Positions 39,061 through 46,936 of a stretch of 64,000 nt of DNA are shown in pieces. The stretch comes from Paenibacillus solanacearum (lineage in GTDB: Bacteria; Bacillota; Bacilli; Paenibacillales; NBRC-103111), in assembly GCF_910593845.1 (NCBI RefSeq), contig NZ_CAJVAS010000003.1:310001-374000 (forward strand). Reading direction: 5' to 3'. The notes beneath the pieces were generated by a model that worked only from the letters and a program-made list of their open reading frames with translations, was not told where the DNA came from and made no database searches. Every line of letters starts with the position of its first letter. Within the stretch, counting starts at the first letter, position 1. The position numbers and the translations under genes were made by a program.

Positions 39061-39827
39061 TGCATGTCGACGTCAACGTGCTGCTCGGCCATTGGCCGTT
39101 CCGCAAAATACGCAAAAACTCGCTTAACGATTTACGGAACGTTCATCATAAAAACGGCATATCCGGCGGGTATGCGGCTTCGTTAAACAGCATCTTTTAC
39201 AACGATCCGTTCGAGGGAGACACGGAACTGCACGAATGGATTCGCGGAACCGAATACAAGCACGTGTTGACCGTTAATCCGACGCTGCCCGGCTGGGAAC
39301 GTGACATTCGCGAAGGGATCAGCCGGTTCGATATCCACGGCGTTCGCATTTACCCGACTTATCATGACTATAAGTTAGGCAGCGAACCGGTCGAACGCTT
39401 GTGCGATACGCTGCGGAGGCTCAAGCTGCCGTTATTCGTGACGAAACGAATGGAGGACGAGCGGCTCGATTATTTGATTAAGCCCGCTCCGCTTGCCGTC
39501 GACGAGCTGAAAGCCTTTGTCCGGCGGCATGCGGATCTGGACATCGTGCTGCTAAACATCCGCTTTGGCGAAATTGTAAGCATGAGCGAAGAAATCAACA
39601 AGCTGCCGAGACTTTACTTGGATACTTCTGGGCTGAAGGACCGTGCATTCGTCATTGAGGAGCTTCTGCAGCAAATTCCCGCCGGAAAAATCATGTACGG
39701 CTCGCAGCATCCTCTATATTGTTTGCATAGCACACACTGCCTTATCGATTTTGCCGAGGTTGACGAAACGGTCAAGCAAGGCATTTTGGGTGGAAACGCA
39801 TCGTTTCTCGCATCCCGCGCCACTTAG
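39057..39827 (+). CDS. divergent amidohydrolase-like protein lacking canonical metal ligands
   Basis: 256 residues with the same overall fold pattern as the preceding gene, but the N-terminal His-x-His is replaced by DVNVLLGHWPF and the late FGSD is replaced by YGSQHPLY. Both changes remove expected metal ligands. It may be a non-catalytic partner or use a different chemistry. Start overlap with the preceding gene; ATG at 39060 is an equal alternative. Confidence 0.8.
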   Translation: MMHVDVNVLLGHWPFRKIRKNSLNDLRNVHHKNGISGGYAASLNSIFYNDPFEGDTELHEWIRGTEYKHVLTVNPTLPGWERDIREGISRFDIHGVRIYPTYHDYKLGSEPVERLCDTLRRLKLPLFVTKRMEDERLDYLIKPAPLAVDELKAFVRRHADLDIVLLNIRFGEIVSMSEEINKLPRLYLDTSGLKDRAFVIEELLQQIPAGKIMYGSQHPLYCLHSTHCLIDFAEVDETVKQGILGGNASFLASRAT

Positions 39828-39900
39828 GAAGATCACCCGAAGAAGCCAAGATCAATGGCGAAGTAAAGCAGGATCTGAGAGTTTCATTTTTAAACTGGGA

Positions 39901-39932
39901 AACGTGAGACAAACACAGTCTCACGTTTTTTC
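39901..39932 (+). terminator. terminator after the amidohydrolase pair
   Basis: AACGTGAGAC/GTCTCACGTT stem, then TTTTT. Confidence 0.88.
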
Positions 39933-39951
39933 GTGACTCTGTTCTTTTACT

Positions 39952-39967
39952 GGATAAAACTTTATCC
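39952..39967. promoter_or_regulatory. palindrome upstream of the TetR gene
   Basis: GGATAAA-AC-TTTATCC, perfect 7-bp arms, 24 bp before the -35 of the predicted promoter. Candidate operator for the TetR regulator. Confidence 0.4.
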
Positions 39968-39991
39968 GAATAAACAGTCGAATCGAAGTGC

Positions 39992-40020
39992 TTGATCCTT
40001 ACTACCAAATGATGTATATT
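39992..40020 (+). promoter_or_regulatory. predicted promoter of the tetR-map unit
   Basis: TTGATC, 17-bp spacer, TATATT. Confidence 0.5.
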
Positions 40021-40063
40021 GATTTTACATTGACATTACAGCAGGTCTAAAAAAGGAGGAGCC

Positions 40064-40666
40064 ATGTCACCACGTACCAAAGAACAGAATGACGCGATCC
40101 GGGAGATGCGGATGAGCCAAATTATGCAAGCGGCTGCGGAAGTATATTTGGAGAAGGGCATTCAACTGGAAATACGCGATGTTGCGGTCAAGGCGGAGCT
40201 CGGCTACGGAACTGTGTATCATTACTACAAAAATAAAAACATGCTTTTGGAAGATTTACTGTGGGATGCCCTGTATCGAACGGAGTCGGCAGTACTGCCC
40301 GCTTTGACAGGGGATGGCGGCAACTTGCTTAAAGCGGAGTCGTTCGCCAGACAGCTCCTGCGGAAGTGCATCCAGGATCCTTCCGTATTTATTTTGCTAA
40401 AGACGGTTGCAGATAATTTCCATCAATTCCCGGGAAACCGGTTCAACAAGTTGTTTGCGGATTTTCAGGAACGGATCTATTTGCCTTTTGTGGAAATGGT
40501 TCGTGAAGGAATCGGTTCCAAGTCGCCGGAGAAAACAGCTAATCTGATATTCGGCTCGCTTGTTGGCTGCACAGCATTGAACATCCACCACAAGATGCAC
40601 AGCGAGATCGATGTAGAAGACATCGTCGATATGATTTTTTCAGGCATACAGTCAAAGGAGAAATGA
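40064..40666 (+). CDS. TetR family transcriptional regulator
   Basis: 200 residues. Residues about 15-60 are the TetR helix-turn-helix (IMQAAAEVYLEKGIQLEIRDVAVKAELGYGTVYHYYKNKNMLL). The C-terminal ligand domain is all-helical. AAAGGAGGAGCC before ATG. It overlaps or abuts the methionine aminopeptidase gene (ATGA), so it may control it. Ligand unknown. Confidence 0.9.
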   Translation: MSPRTKEQNDAIREMRMSQIMQAAAEVYLEKGIQLEIRDVAVKAELGYGTVYHYYKNKNMLLEDLLWDALYRTESAVLPALTGDGGNLLKAESFARQLLRKCIQDPSVFILLKTVADNFHQFPGNRFNKLFADFQERIYLPFVEMVREGIGSKSPEKTANLIFGSLVGCTALNIHHKMHSEIDVEDIVDMIFSGIQSKEK

Positions 40667-40671
40667 ATGGA

Positions 40672-41418
40672 ATGATCATCCTGAAATCGAGAGCAGAAAT
40701 TGAAGAGATGAGAAGAGCCGGCCACATTGTCGCTGCTTTCCACCGAGCCATCGCAGATATGATCCGGCCGGGAATCACGACGCTCGATATCGAGTCGTTC
40801 GCGGTGCGGTTCCTGAAGGAGAATGGCGCCAAAGCCTATACGATAGGCTACAACGGCTATCCGTTTGCGACATGTGCGTCTGTCAACGACGTCATTGCGC
40901 ATGGGTTTCCGAGCCAGATACCGCTCAAGGAAGGCGACATCGTCAAAATCGACATCGTCGCGGAGGCGGATGGCTGGATCGGCGATTCAGCTTGGTGCTA
41001 TGCGGTCGGCGAGGTGTCGGAAGAAGCCCGTAATTTGATGCGGGTAACGAAGGAATGCTTATATCGTGGCATTGAAAAAGCTGTTATTGGAAACCGGATC
41101 GGCGATGTGATGCACGCGGTTCAAACCCATGCCGAGCAAAACGGATTCTCGGTGGTGCGCGATCTGCTCGGTCATGGCGTAGGAAGGGAGATGCACGAGG
41201 AACCTAATTATACCCACATCGGGACTCCCGGCAAAGGGTTCCGTTTGAAGGAAGGGATGGTTTTTACAATCGAGCCGATGCTAAATGCCGGAACAGCGTT
41301 AATGACAGTTGATGCCGACGGATGGACCGCTAGAACCGCTGACGGCTCGCTTTCCGCACAGTACGAGCATACGATTGCCATTACTGCGGATGGCCCGATT
41401 ATATTGACCGCACAATAG
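40672..41418 (+). CDS. map: type I methionine aminopeptidase
   Basis: 248 residues from the ATG at 40672, 10 nt after AAAGGAG; an ATG at 40663 overlapping the tetR stop is also in frame. The metal ligands of the family are present: His77 (substrate site), Asp94, Asp105 (IGDSAW), His in LLGHGVGREMHE, Glu in FTIEPM and Glu in QYEHTIAI. It removes the initiator Met from new proteins. The ordinary housekeeping map lies in a ribosomal-protein operon in Firmicutes, so this is probably a second copy under TetR control. Confidence 0.92.
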   Translation: MIILKSRAEIEEMRRAGHIVAAFHRAIADMIRPGITTLDIESFAVRFLKENGAKAYTIGYNGYPFATCASVNDVIAHGFPSQIPLKEGDIVKIDIVAEADGWIGDSAWCYAVGEVSEEARNLMRVTKECLYRGIEKAVIGNRIGDVMHAVQTHAEQNGFSVVRDLLGHGVGREMHEEPNYTHIGTPGKGFRLKEGMVFTIEPMLNAGTALMTVDADGWTARTADGSLSAQYEHTIAITADGPIILTAQ

Positions 41419-41460
41419 ATATGGGAGGAAGAGAGACAGATGGGCACGATGAACGACGCA

Positions 41461-41497
41461 AAAGCCTCCGTTCCGACCGAACCGGTCAGAAGGAGGC
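41461..41497 (-). terminator. terminator of the Gfo/Idh/MocA gene
   Basis: GCCTCC/GGAGGC stem with an inner GACC/GGTC helix, followed on the minus strand by TTTTGCG. Confidence 0.7.
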
Positions 41498-41526
41498 CTA
41501 TTCTTGCCTTATGTATCACTTAACCT

Positions 41527-42765
41527 TTAAACAAACAGCGATTCATCGATCGTTTCCAGTGAATATTTGCCCTGCGGTCCCGCAGCTCGGCTGATCCATT
41601 TGCCCTTCGTAAAATCCGGAATCGCTACAGGAGCGCTGCCTAAAGCTACCGACTCCTCGGACAAAACAGTAATCACCATCCAAACAGCCGTATCGTAAAC
41701 GTCTATCGGCGTTTGCGCATCATCCCGGACACTTTCCGCAAAAGCGCGCAGCACCAAATAGTCCATACCGCCGTGTCCGCCTCGTACGCCGTCCCGGATA
41801 TATTGTTTCCATAGAGGATGCTCGTACTGCTCCCGGTAGCTGTCGAACGACTCCCACTTATGCTCCGGGCTTCTGCCTTCAATATGGATCGAGTTGTTAT
41901 CTTCCATCCAAATGCCCCTCGTGCCTTGAACGCGGCCGGCTCTGGAATAAGGACGCGGGAGCGTCGTATCGTGAACGAGCATGATCGTCTCGCCCTTGGC
42001 GCATTTGATCATTGTCGTCACGATATCGCCTTGGGCAAATTCCGTCTTGGCAAGCTCGCTCGTTTCGCCGAACTGATCGGTCGCCCATTGGCGGATGCCG
42101 CGTGCTTTCGACGACATCGAAGTTAAGCTGACGAGTCTGTTGCCGTTGTTAATATTCAAAATTTTCGAAATCGGTCCGAGACCGTGGATCGGGTACAGTT
42201 CACCGTTCCGATTCAAGTAATTGCGGAAGCGGTTATGCCGGTTTTGCTCGCCGAGCGCCACTTCATGGCGAAGATCGTGCTGGTAGCCGCACTGGCAGTG
42301 AATCAGTTCGCCCAGCAGCCCTTGCTTCACGATGTTCAGCACCGCGAGCTCATTACGGCCGTAGCAGCAGTTTTCCAGCAGCATGGCCGGTTTGCCGGTT
42401 TGCTCGGATGTTCGGACCAGTTCCCAGCACTCTTCAAGCGATGCGGCCCCTCCAACTTCGAGCCCGGCATATTTGCCTGCTCTCATCGCCGCTATGGCGA
42501 TTTCCGCGTGCGTTACCCAAGTCGTAGCGATAATAACCCCTTGCACGTCGTCTCTCGCGAGCAGTTCGCGGTAATCCGCGTAGCCGGTAGCTTTCGGTCG
42601 ACCTGTTCCCTCAACGATTTCAAGTCCCATCTGCAATCTGTCTTCAAACGGGTCGCATACAGCGGGTATTTCCACATCTTCCATGGCAAGCAGATTTTTG
42701 AGCAGACTTCTTCCGCGGCCGCCCAATCCAATAACCGCCAGTTTCACTTTACCGTTATTCCCCAT
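41527..42765 (-). CDS. Gfo/Idh/MocA family dehydrogenase
   Basis: 412 residues. The N-terminal Rossmann domain has LAVIGLGGRGRSLLKNL and VIIATTWVTHAEIA, and EVGGAASLEEC stands where the usual EKP motif lies. The C-terminal domain has the GHGGMDYLVLRAF segment. Members oxidise sugars, inositols or glycosides with NAD(P), and some (GH109-like) hydrolyse glycosides. The HGGMD segment and 412-residue length favour the GH109-like side. Divergent from the HxlR regulator. Substrate unknown. Confidence 0.85.
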   Translation of the reverse strand: MGNNGKVKLAVIGLGGRGRSLLKNLLAMEDVEIPAVCDPFEDRLQMGLEIVEGTGRPKATGYADYRELLARDDVQGVIIATTWVTHAEIAIAAMRAGKYAGLEVGGAASLEECWELVRTSEQTGKPAMLLENCCYGRNELAVLNIVKQGLLGELIHCQCGYQHDLRHEVALGEQNRHNRFRNYLNRNGELYPIHGLGPISKILNINNGNRLVSLTSMSSKARGIRQWATDQFGETSELAKTEFAQGDIVTTMIKCAKGETIMLVHDTTLPRPYSRAGRVQGTRGIWMEDNNSIHIEGRSPEHKWESFDSYREQYEHPLWKQYIRDGVRGGHGGMDYLVLRAFAESVRDDAQTPIDVYDTAVWMVITVLSEESVALGSAPVAIPDFTKGKWISRAAGPQGKYSLETIDESLFV

Positions 42766-43005
42766 TGCCCAATCCGCCCTTCCGCCAATTCACGCCGTAT
42801 TCAATTGTACAATAGCTCCGGATTCATCGTAACAAAAACGATACAATCCGGCAATGCTCATAAACAAAATCTTCCATCTCATATGTACTTGAATCGGTGA
42901 CCGCATAAACGATTTAGTCCCAAGCGCACTGTGGATGACAAGAACATGATTGACTTGATTGTAGCGCTAACGTAAAATTTTATTATGTTAATTTTTAGGT
43001 ACGCA

Positions 43006-43021
43006 CTTACTTCAAAGTAAG
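43006..43021. promoter_or_regulatory. HxlR operator site 1
   Basis: CTTACTT-CA-AAGTAAG, a perfect 7-bp inverted repeat 14 bp before the hxlR-like start codon. The same arms recur before the downstream gene. Confidence 0.65.
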
Positions 43022-43035
43022 GGGATGATTTATCC

Positions 43036-43368
43036 ATGGTGCATCAGCGTGAATGTCCAATTGAGACGCTCATTCATGTTTTAGCTGGCAAATGGAAGCC
43101 AATGATTTTATGGCATTTGATTGAATCCAAAAAACGATTCAACGATCTGGAAAAGCTTATACCTGATGTTTCACAAAAAATGCTTTCGCAGCATCTCCGC
43201 GATTTGGAACGAGAAGGCATCGTCGATAGAACGGTTTACCCTTCTGTCCCTCCAAAAGTAGAATATTCTCTTAGTGAATACGGCAGAACATTGATTCCTG
43301 TAGCAGAAGTCATGTGTGCTTGGGGAGAAAATCATAATAAGCGGAAATATGAAGAGTCAGCGTCATAA
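43036..43368 (+). CDS. HxlR family transcriptional regulator
   Basis: 110 residues, single winged helix-turn-helix: CPIETLIHVLAGKWKPMILWHL with the conserved N-terminal Cys, then RFNDLEKLIPDVSQKMLSQHLRDLE and the wing VPPKVEYSLSEYG. HxlR regulators often sense electrophiles or oxidants through that Cys and control an adjacent oxidoreductase. Matching palindromes flank both this gene and the oxidoreductase at 43566. Confidence 0.92.
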   Translation: MVHQRECPIETLIHVLAGKWKPMILWHLIESKKRFNDLEKLIPDVSQKMLSQHLRDLEREGIVDRTVYPSVPPKVEYSLSEYGRTLIPVAEVMCAWGENHNKRKYEESAS

Positions 43369-43413
43369 ACCTGGTTCAATGAACTTGTACACGCATTCCA
43401 TCCATTCAAAACG

Positions 43414-43438
43414 AAAGCTGCCGCGGGGCAGCTTTTTG
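43414..43438 (+). terminator. terminator after the HxlR gene
   Basis: AAAGCTGCC/GGCAGCTTTTT with a GCGG loop. Confidence 0.85.
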
Positions 43439-43454
43439 TTTACCTACAGTCATG

Positions 43455-43489
43455 CTTACTTTTAAGTAAGTAGCCCACTTTAAAGTGGG
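43455..43489. promoter_or_regulatory. tandem HxlR operator sites 2 and 3
   Basis: Site 2 (43455-43470) is CTTACTT-TT-AAGTAAG, with the same arms as the site before hxlR. Site 3 (43474-43489) is CCCACTT-TA-AAGTGGG, a perfect palindrome sharing the ACTT-NN-AAGT core. Their centres are 19 bp apart, about two helical turns. Confidence 0.6.
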
Positions 43490-43565
43490 TTCTTAACATA
43501 TTTTTGAAGCGATGCTAAGCTTGAGTTAACCAAAAATTAGGGTTCATTCAAGAGGAGGAAGAACA

Positions 43566-44294
43566 ATGAAAATTATTGTTTTTGGAGCGACGGGGAATAC
43601 AGGGAAAAGAGTGTTGGCGCAAGGGATCCAAATGGGGCATGAAATGACCGCATTTGTACGAAATGCGGAGAAGCTTTATGATCAACTCGGTGCGCATTCC
43701 GCAAAGCATGTGAAGGTGATCGTGGACGATATTACGGACCCGGTGAGCGTCGGTGAGGCGCTCGCGCATCAAGACGCCGCTATTATTGCAGCCGGTCATG
43801 CAGGCCAGGGAGAAGAGTTTGTTCGTATCGTCGATAACATTATAAGCCAATGTGAACTCCAACCTCGTTTCTCAGGGCGCGTATGGATAATGGGAGGAGC
43901 CGGCCTGCTGGATATTCCATATACCGATCTTATCGGCAACAATTTACCCGGCTTCCCGCCCGAGTATAGAAATCACAACCGGAATTTCGAAAGGCTGCAA
44001 CAGACTCAGCTCGATTGGTCCGTTATGTGTCCGGGAACCATGATGGATTCGATAGAGCATTCCGATCCGGTTCATCTGCATGTAACAACGGAAACCTTGC
44101 CCGTTCCGGTGCCGGAGACGATTAAGGAATATTCCGAGGCAGAAATAGCCGGTCACTTGTTCAGCCGCTTTCAAGAATTGAATGTTGCTTATGACGATGT
44201 CGTAACATGTATGTTGGACCATCTTGAGCTCGGAGGAGCGTTTAAAAGAAAACGGGTCGGCCTAGCTTATCAAAGCAATATTCCGGTGCGCTGA
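43566..44294 (+). CDS. NAD(P)-binding oxidoreductase, NmrA/SDR-like
   Basis: 242 residues with the atypical short-chain fold: IIVFGATGNTGKRVLAQG binds NAD(P), followed by a typical ADDIT-type second strand (VIVDDITDP). No catalytic Tyr-x-x-x-Lys is evident, as in NAD(P)H-sensing NmrA/YwnB-like proteins. AGAGGAGG ribosome site. The HxlR operator sites upstream suggest induction by a reactive compound (inference). Confidence 0.88.
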   Translation: MKIIVFGATGNTGKRVLAQGIQMGHEMTAFVRNAEKLYDQLGAHSAKHVKVIVDDITDPVSVGEALAHQDAAIIAAGHAGQGEEFVRIVDNIISQCELQPRFSGRVWIMGGAGLLDIPYTDLIGNNLPGFPPEYRNHNRNFERLQQTQLDWSVMCPGTMMDSIEHSDPVHLHVTTETLPVPVPETIKEYSEAEIAGHLFSRFQELNVAYDDVVTCMLDHLELGGAFKRKRVGLAYQSNIPVR

Positions 44295-44673
44295 GGAGAA
44301 GGGCTTCGATTGCCATCATTGGCCCGGCTTTCGTGATGCCCATCATTCGAAGATCCGCTAGAACCGCCAGCCAGCTGCACTTTGTTTACTTATTATAACC
44401 GGAGTTTGGCTTATGATCATAACCAAGATGGGATTCTCCCAAATGTGGCTGAATGCATCCATCCTTTTGTCGCTGCTCATGGTCGTCGCGATCGACGGAT
44501 GGATCGAGCCGCGTATGAAAAAGATCATAAAGATCATATCTGAAAATCAAGACCAGGGTCATGAAATACCCGCCGAGTTCGGACTGCTGATAAAAAAGAT
44601 CGTACCCATCGAGACGGCCGCACAGCTGCTGATGATTGCCATATTGGTGCTTATGGTCGTTAAGCCATTTTAA
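44291..44673 (+). pseudogene. DUF2269-like membrane protein, split remnant
   Basis: One frame (44291-44398) reads AIIGPAFVMPIIRRSARTAS and stops. A second frame (44413-44673, 86 codons) gives ITKMGFSQMWLNASILL and a second hydrophobic end. Together they match the beginning-to-middle and the C-terminal parts of DUF2269-type membrane proteins, with the middle lost. The 86-codon part has GGAG and ATG and could still be translated. I treat the locus as a decayed gene. Confidence 0.5.
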
Positions 44674-44778
44674 AGAAGCCGACGGGAGCATCCTAAACCG
44701 CATTGACCGCTAACGCCAGAGTAACACATCCGCTTCACCTACAATATGATGAGTCTAGAACTCTAAAGAGGTGAGCTA

Positions 44779-45222
44779 ATGGCAGTCGTAAAAGCGAGGA
44801 AACAGGATATTGATATGTTGGCAAGGTTGCTTCGGGCTGAAGCTGAGACCGAAGGCGAACTGGGCATGCTCCTTGTTGGAAATGTCGGCATTAACCGAAT
44901 AAGAGCGAATTGCTCCGATTTTAAAGGAATCCGGACCATTCCCCAAATGATCAACCAGCCGCATGCGTTCGAAGCGTTGCAGCATGGCATGTACTATCAA
45001 AACGCAAGAGAGCGGGAACGCCGTTTGGCGCAGCGGGCTGTGAACGGGGAGCAGAATTGGCCCGCCAAATTCTCCCTGTGGTATTTCCGCCCAGGAACGT
45101 TCGACAATCCCGGGCCATGTCCGCCGACTTGGTATAATCAGCCGCTCGTCGGACGATGGAAGAAGCACTGTTTTTATGAACCGACGGCGCAAGAATGTGA
45201 AAGTGTTTATAATACGTTTTAA
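44779..45222 (+). CDS. cwlJ: spore cortex-lytic cell wall hydrolase CwlJ
   Basis: 147 residues, the full length of CwlJ and a single Hydrolase_2 (SleB-type) domain. Blocks ARLLRAEAETEGELGMLLVGNVGINRI (likely catalytic Glu21), PHAFEALQHGMYYQ, and the C-terminal NPGPCPPTWYNQPLVGRWKKHCFYEP. CwlJ degrades cortex peptidoglycan during germination in response to calcium-dipicolinate and has no signal peptide, as here. It shows that the organism forms endospores. Partner gerQ is not in the window. AGAGGTGAG precedes ATG. Confidence 0.93.
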   Translation: MAVVKARKQDIDMLARLLRAEAETEGELGMLLVGNVGINRIRANCSDFKGIRTIPQMINQPHAFEALQHGMYYQNARERERRLAQRAVNGEQNWPAKFSLWYFRPGTFDNPGPCPPTWYNQPLVGRWKKHCFYEPTAQECESVYNTF

Positions 45223-45477
45223 TTTTTATAAACGAAAAGCGTTATCGGTGACAAGGACATTGTCCGATTGCCGATGAGTTTTGCCGGTCGACAGCCTTTT
45301 TGAACAGCGGTGGTTTAGGACTTGATTATTCAGTCCCAAGCGACCGCTATTTCAATTATTAAATCCTTTTTATATTCCATCCCAATAATAAATAAACAAT
45401 AAACAATATTAATTTATTGTAGAACAATAAACGGTGTGCTAAAGTCATTTTATAATTAAATTAGCGAGGTGCTCTTA
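45223..45477. promoter_or_regulatory. spacer with hairpin and inverted repeat before the DUF2975 gene
   Basis: A hairpin with AGCGGT/ACCGCT outer and GGACT/AGTCC inner stems lies near 45305-45350, a likely terminator of cwlJ. At 45396-45420 an inverted repeat ACAATAAA-N9-TTTATTGT lies just upstream of the DUF2975 gene and is a candidate operator for the regulator that usually accompanies this family. Confidence 0.4.
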
Positions 45478-45960
45478 ATGAAACGAGGGACAACACTCTT
45501 TTTAAGGATGGCTGTTATTCTTATTGGAATCCCCATTCTTGCTTTGTGCATCTTTTTAGTACCTAAGATCGGGGCTTTTGCTGGAGAATTGTATCCAGAT
45601 CTCGCTTATATGGAACCTTTCGTTTTAATCGATATGTACGCGGCGGCGATACCTTTTTACTTTGCTCTGTATCAAGCTTTTAAACTGTTAAGCTATATTG
45701 ATAAGAACCAAGCATTCTCGGAGTTATCCGTAAAAGCTTTAAAGAATATAAAATACTGTGCGATCACAATCAGTACCTTGTACCTGCTAGGTATGCCGCT
45801 CTACTATCTCATGGGGAACAAGGTTGATCCTCCAAGTTTCATACCGATGGGATCGGGCATTATTTTCGCTTCTATGGTGATCGCTGTTTTTGCTGCTGTT
45901 CTCCAAAGACTTTTACAGGAAGCTATACATATAAAATCAGAAAATGATTTAACGGTCTGA
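45478..45960 (+). CDS. DUF2975 membrane protein
   Basis: 160 residues from the ATG at 45478, after GCGAGGTG. Four membrane segments, with the AALYQAFKLLSYIDKNQAFSELSVKALKNIKYCA segment typical of DUF2975. Function unknown. Such genes are nearly always followed by a short Xre-type regulator; here only a stub of it remains (45971-46045). Confidence 0.85.
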   Translation: MKRGTTLFLRMAVILIGIPILALCIFLVPKIGAFAGELYPDLAYMEPFVLIDMYAAAIPFYFALYQAFKLLSYIDKNQAFSELSVKALKNIKYCAITISTLYLLGMPLYYLMGNKVDPPSFIPMGSGIIFASMVIAVFAAVLQRLLQEAIHIKSENDLTV

Positions 45961-45970
45961 GGTGAATAAT

Positions 45971-46045
45971 ATGGCGATTATCATCCATATTGATGTGATG
46001 CAGGCGGAGTACATTCGCCGGAGACACATACTCCGCGTTAGCTAG
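45971..46045 (+). pseudogene. truncated Xre-type regulator, first residues only
   Basis: 24 codons: MAIIIHIDVM matches the start of the small helix-turn-helix regulators that follow DUF2975 genes (MAIIVNIDVM-like, usually about 70 residues). The sequence then diverges and stops. GGTGAATAAT precedes ATG. The DNA-binding part is lost. Confidence 0.6.
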
Positions 46046-46078
46046 TGCCGTTCTCGTCAAGATTATTTTGTTGATGTA

Positions 46079-46447
46079 TTATTCTTCCGTATTGATGAAG
46101 AACCGGGCAGGGCCGCTCAATCGGTGCAAAATAACGGCACGCATCTCCTCAGAAGGGATGACATCTTCAAGCGCGCTTTTCATACAGTCCAGCCAAGCTT
46201 CTGCCCGACTCGGAGTTATCGGAAATGGAAAGTGCCTCGCTCTCATCATGGGATTACCGTGTTTTTCCGTATACATCGGAGGTCCGCCGAAAAACTGAGT
46301 TAAAAATTGATATTGTTTCTCCATGATCGGCGTAAGGTCCTCGGGAAAGAGCGGAGCAAGCAGCGGGTGAGCCTGAACCTTCGGGTAAAAGGCGTCCACT
46401 ATTTTGCGAATCGTAGGGGCCCCTCCAATATACTGATATAGCTCCAT
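46079..46447 (-). CDS. group II truncated haemoglobin
   Basis: 122 residues from the ATG at 46447; upstream in-frame ATG codons would add residues not seen in the family. MELYQYIGGAPTIRKIVDAFYPKV, LTQFFGGPPMYTEKHG and PMMRARHFPFPI match trHbO (YjbI-like) proteins, with the proximal His in RARHFPF. Binds haem and oxygen or NO. Lies next to a small membrane protein on the same strand, with 56 bp between them. Confidence 0.88.
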   Translation of the reverse strand: MELYQYIGGAPTIRKIVDAFYPKVQAHPLLAPLFPEDLTPIMEKQYQFLTQFFGGPPMYTEKHGNPMMRARHFPFPITPSRAEAWLDCMKSALEDVIPSEEMRAVILHRLSGPARFFINTEE

Positions 46448-46502
46448 AAACGAACAACACCCTTTCATGCCTCTATAGCTCAGTTTAACCGATTTAACCG
46501 AT

Positions 46503-46706
46503 TTAATAAGCAAGATAAATAATCATGATAACCGCCCATATTACTAATGAAACAATATTGAGATAGGACAAACGCATAATATTCCCTTTGGTTTGCTTGG
46601 TATAACGATCGCTTTCCGTCTTATTTTCTACAGAATTGGCTATCATCAAAGTTGCAATAACGCTTATAACGCCTATCAGTGCGATGGTAATGTAGTATAC
46701 TGCCAT
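46503..46706 (-). CDS. small membrane protein of unknown function
   Basis: 67 residues from the ATG at 46706, 8 nt after GGGGGG. Two hydrophobic segments (about 3-24 and 46-66) with a charged Lys/Glu/Thr loop between. No family recognised. It precedes the globin on the same strand. Reading from 46763 would add an unlikely extension. Confidence 0.6.
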   Translation of the reverse strand: MAVYYITIALIGVISVIATLMIANSVENKTESDRYTKQTKGNIMRLSYLNIVSLVIWAVIMIIYLAY

Positions 46707-46936
46707 CCTCATTTCCCCCCATGTACTTGATAAATCCATTATACCAAGCGTCCAATAGAACATAGTGATTCAGATCACAGTTCTTATTTGTAGCATAAAA
46801 AAAGTGACCTGGGCCAGCTGGGAAGTACAGGAAGTTCGTATAAAAAATGCGGAATTCGAACTTAGCGGAAGGGAACAATACGTTCGCGTCGAATCAATAA
46901 TATGGAAATAGAGAAGCCTATTCCAGGAGGCAGACG

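Noticed and set aside
41440-41523. 27-codon ORF (MGTMNDAKASVP) with GGGAGGAAG upstream
   Set aside because: It lies across the hairpin that terminates the minus-strand dehydrogenase gene and has no recognisable similarity.
46004-46036. Inverted repeat GCGGAGTA/TACTCCGC after the truncated Xre start
   Set aside because: No T run and a long loop; more likely a chance or deletion-scar palindrome than a terminator.
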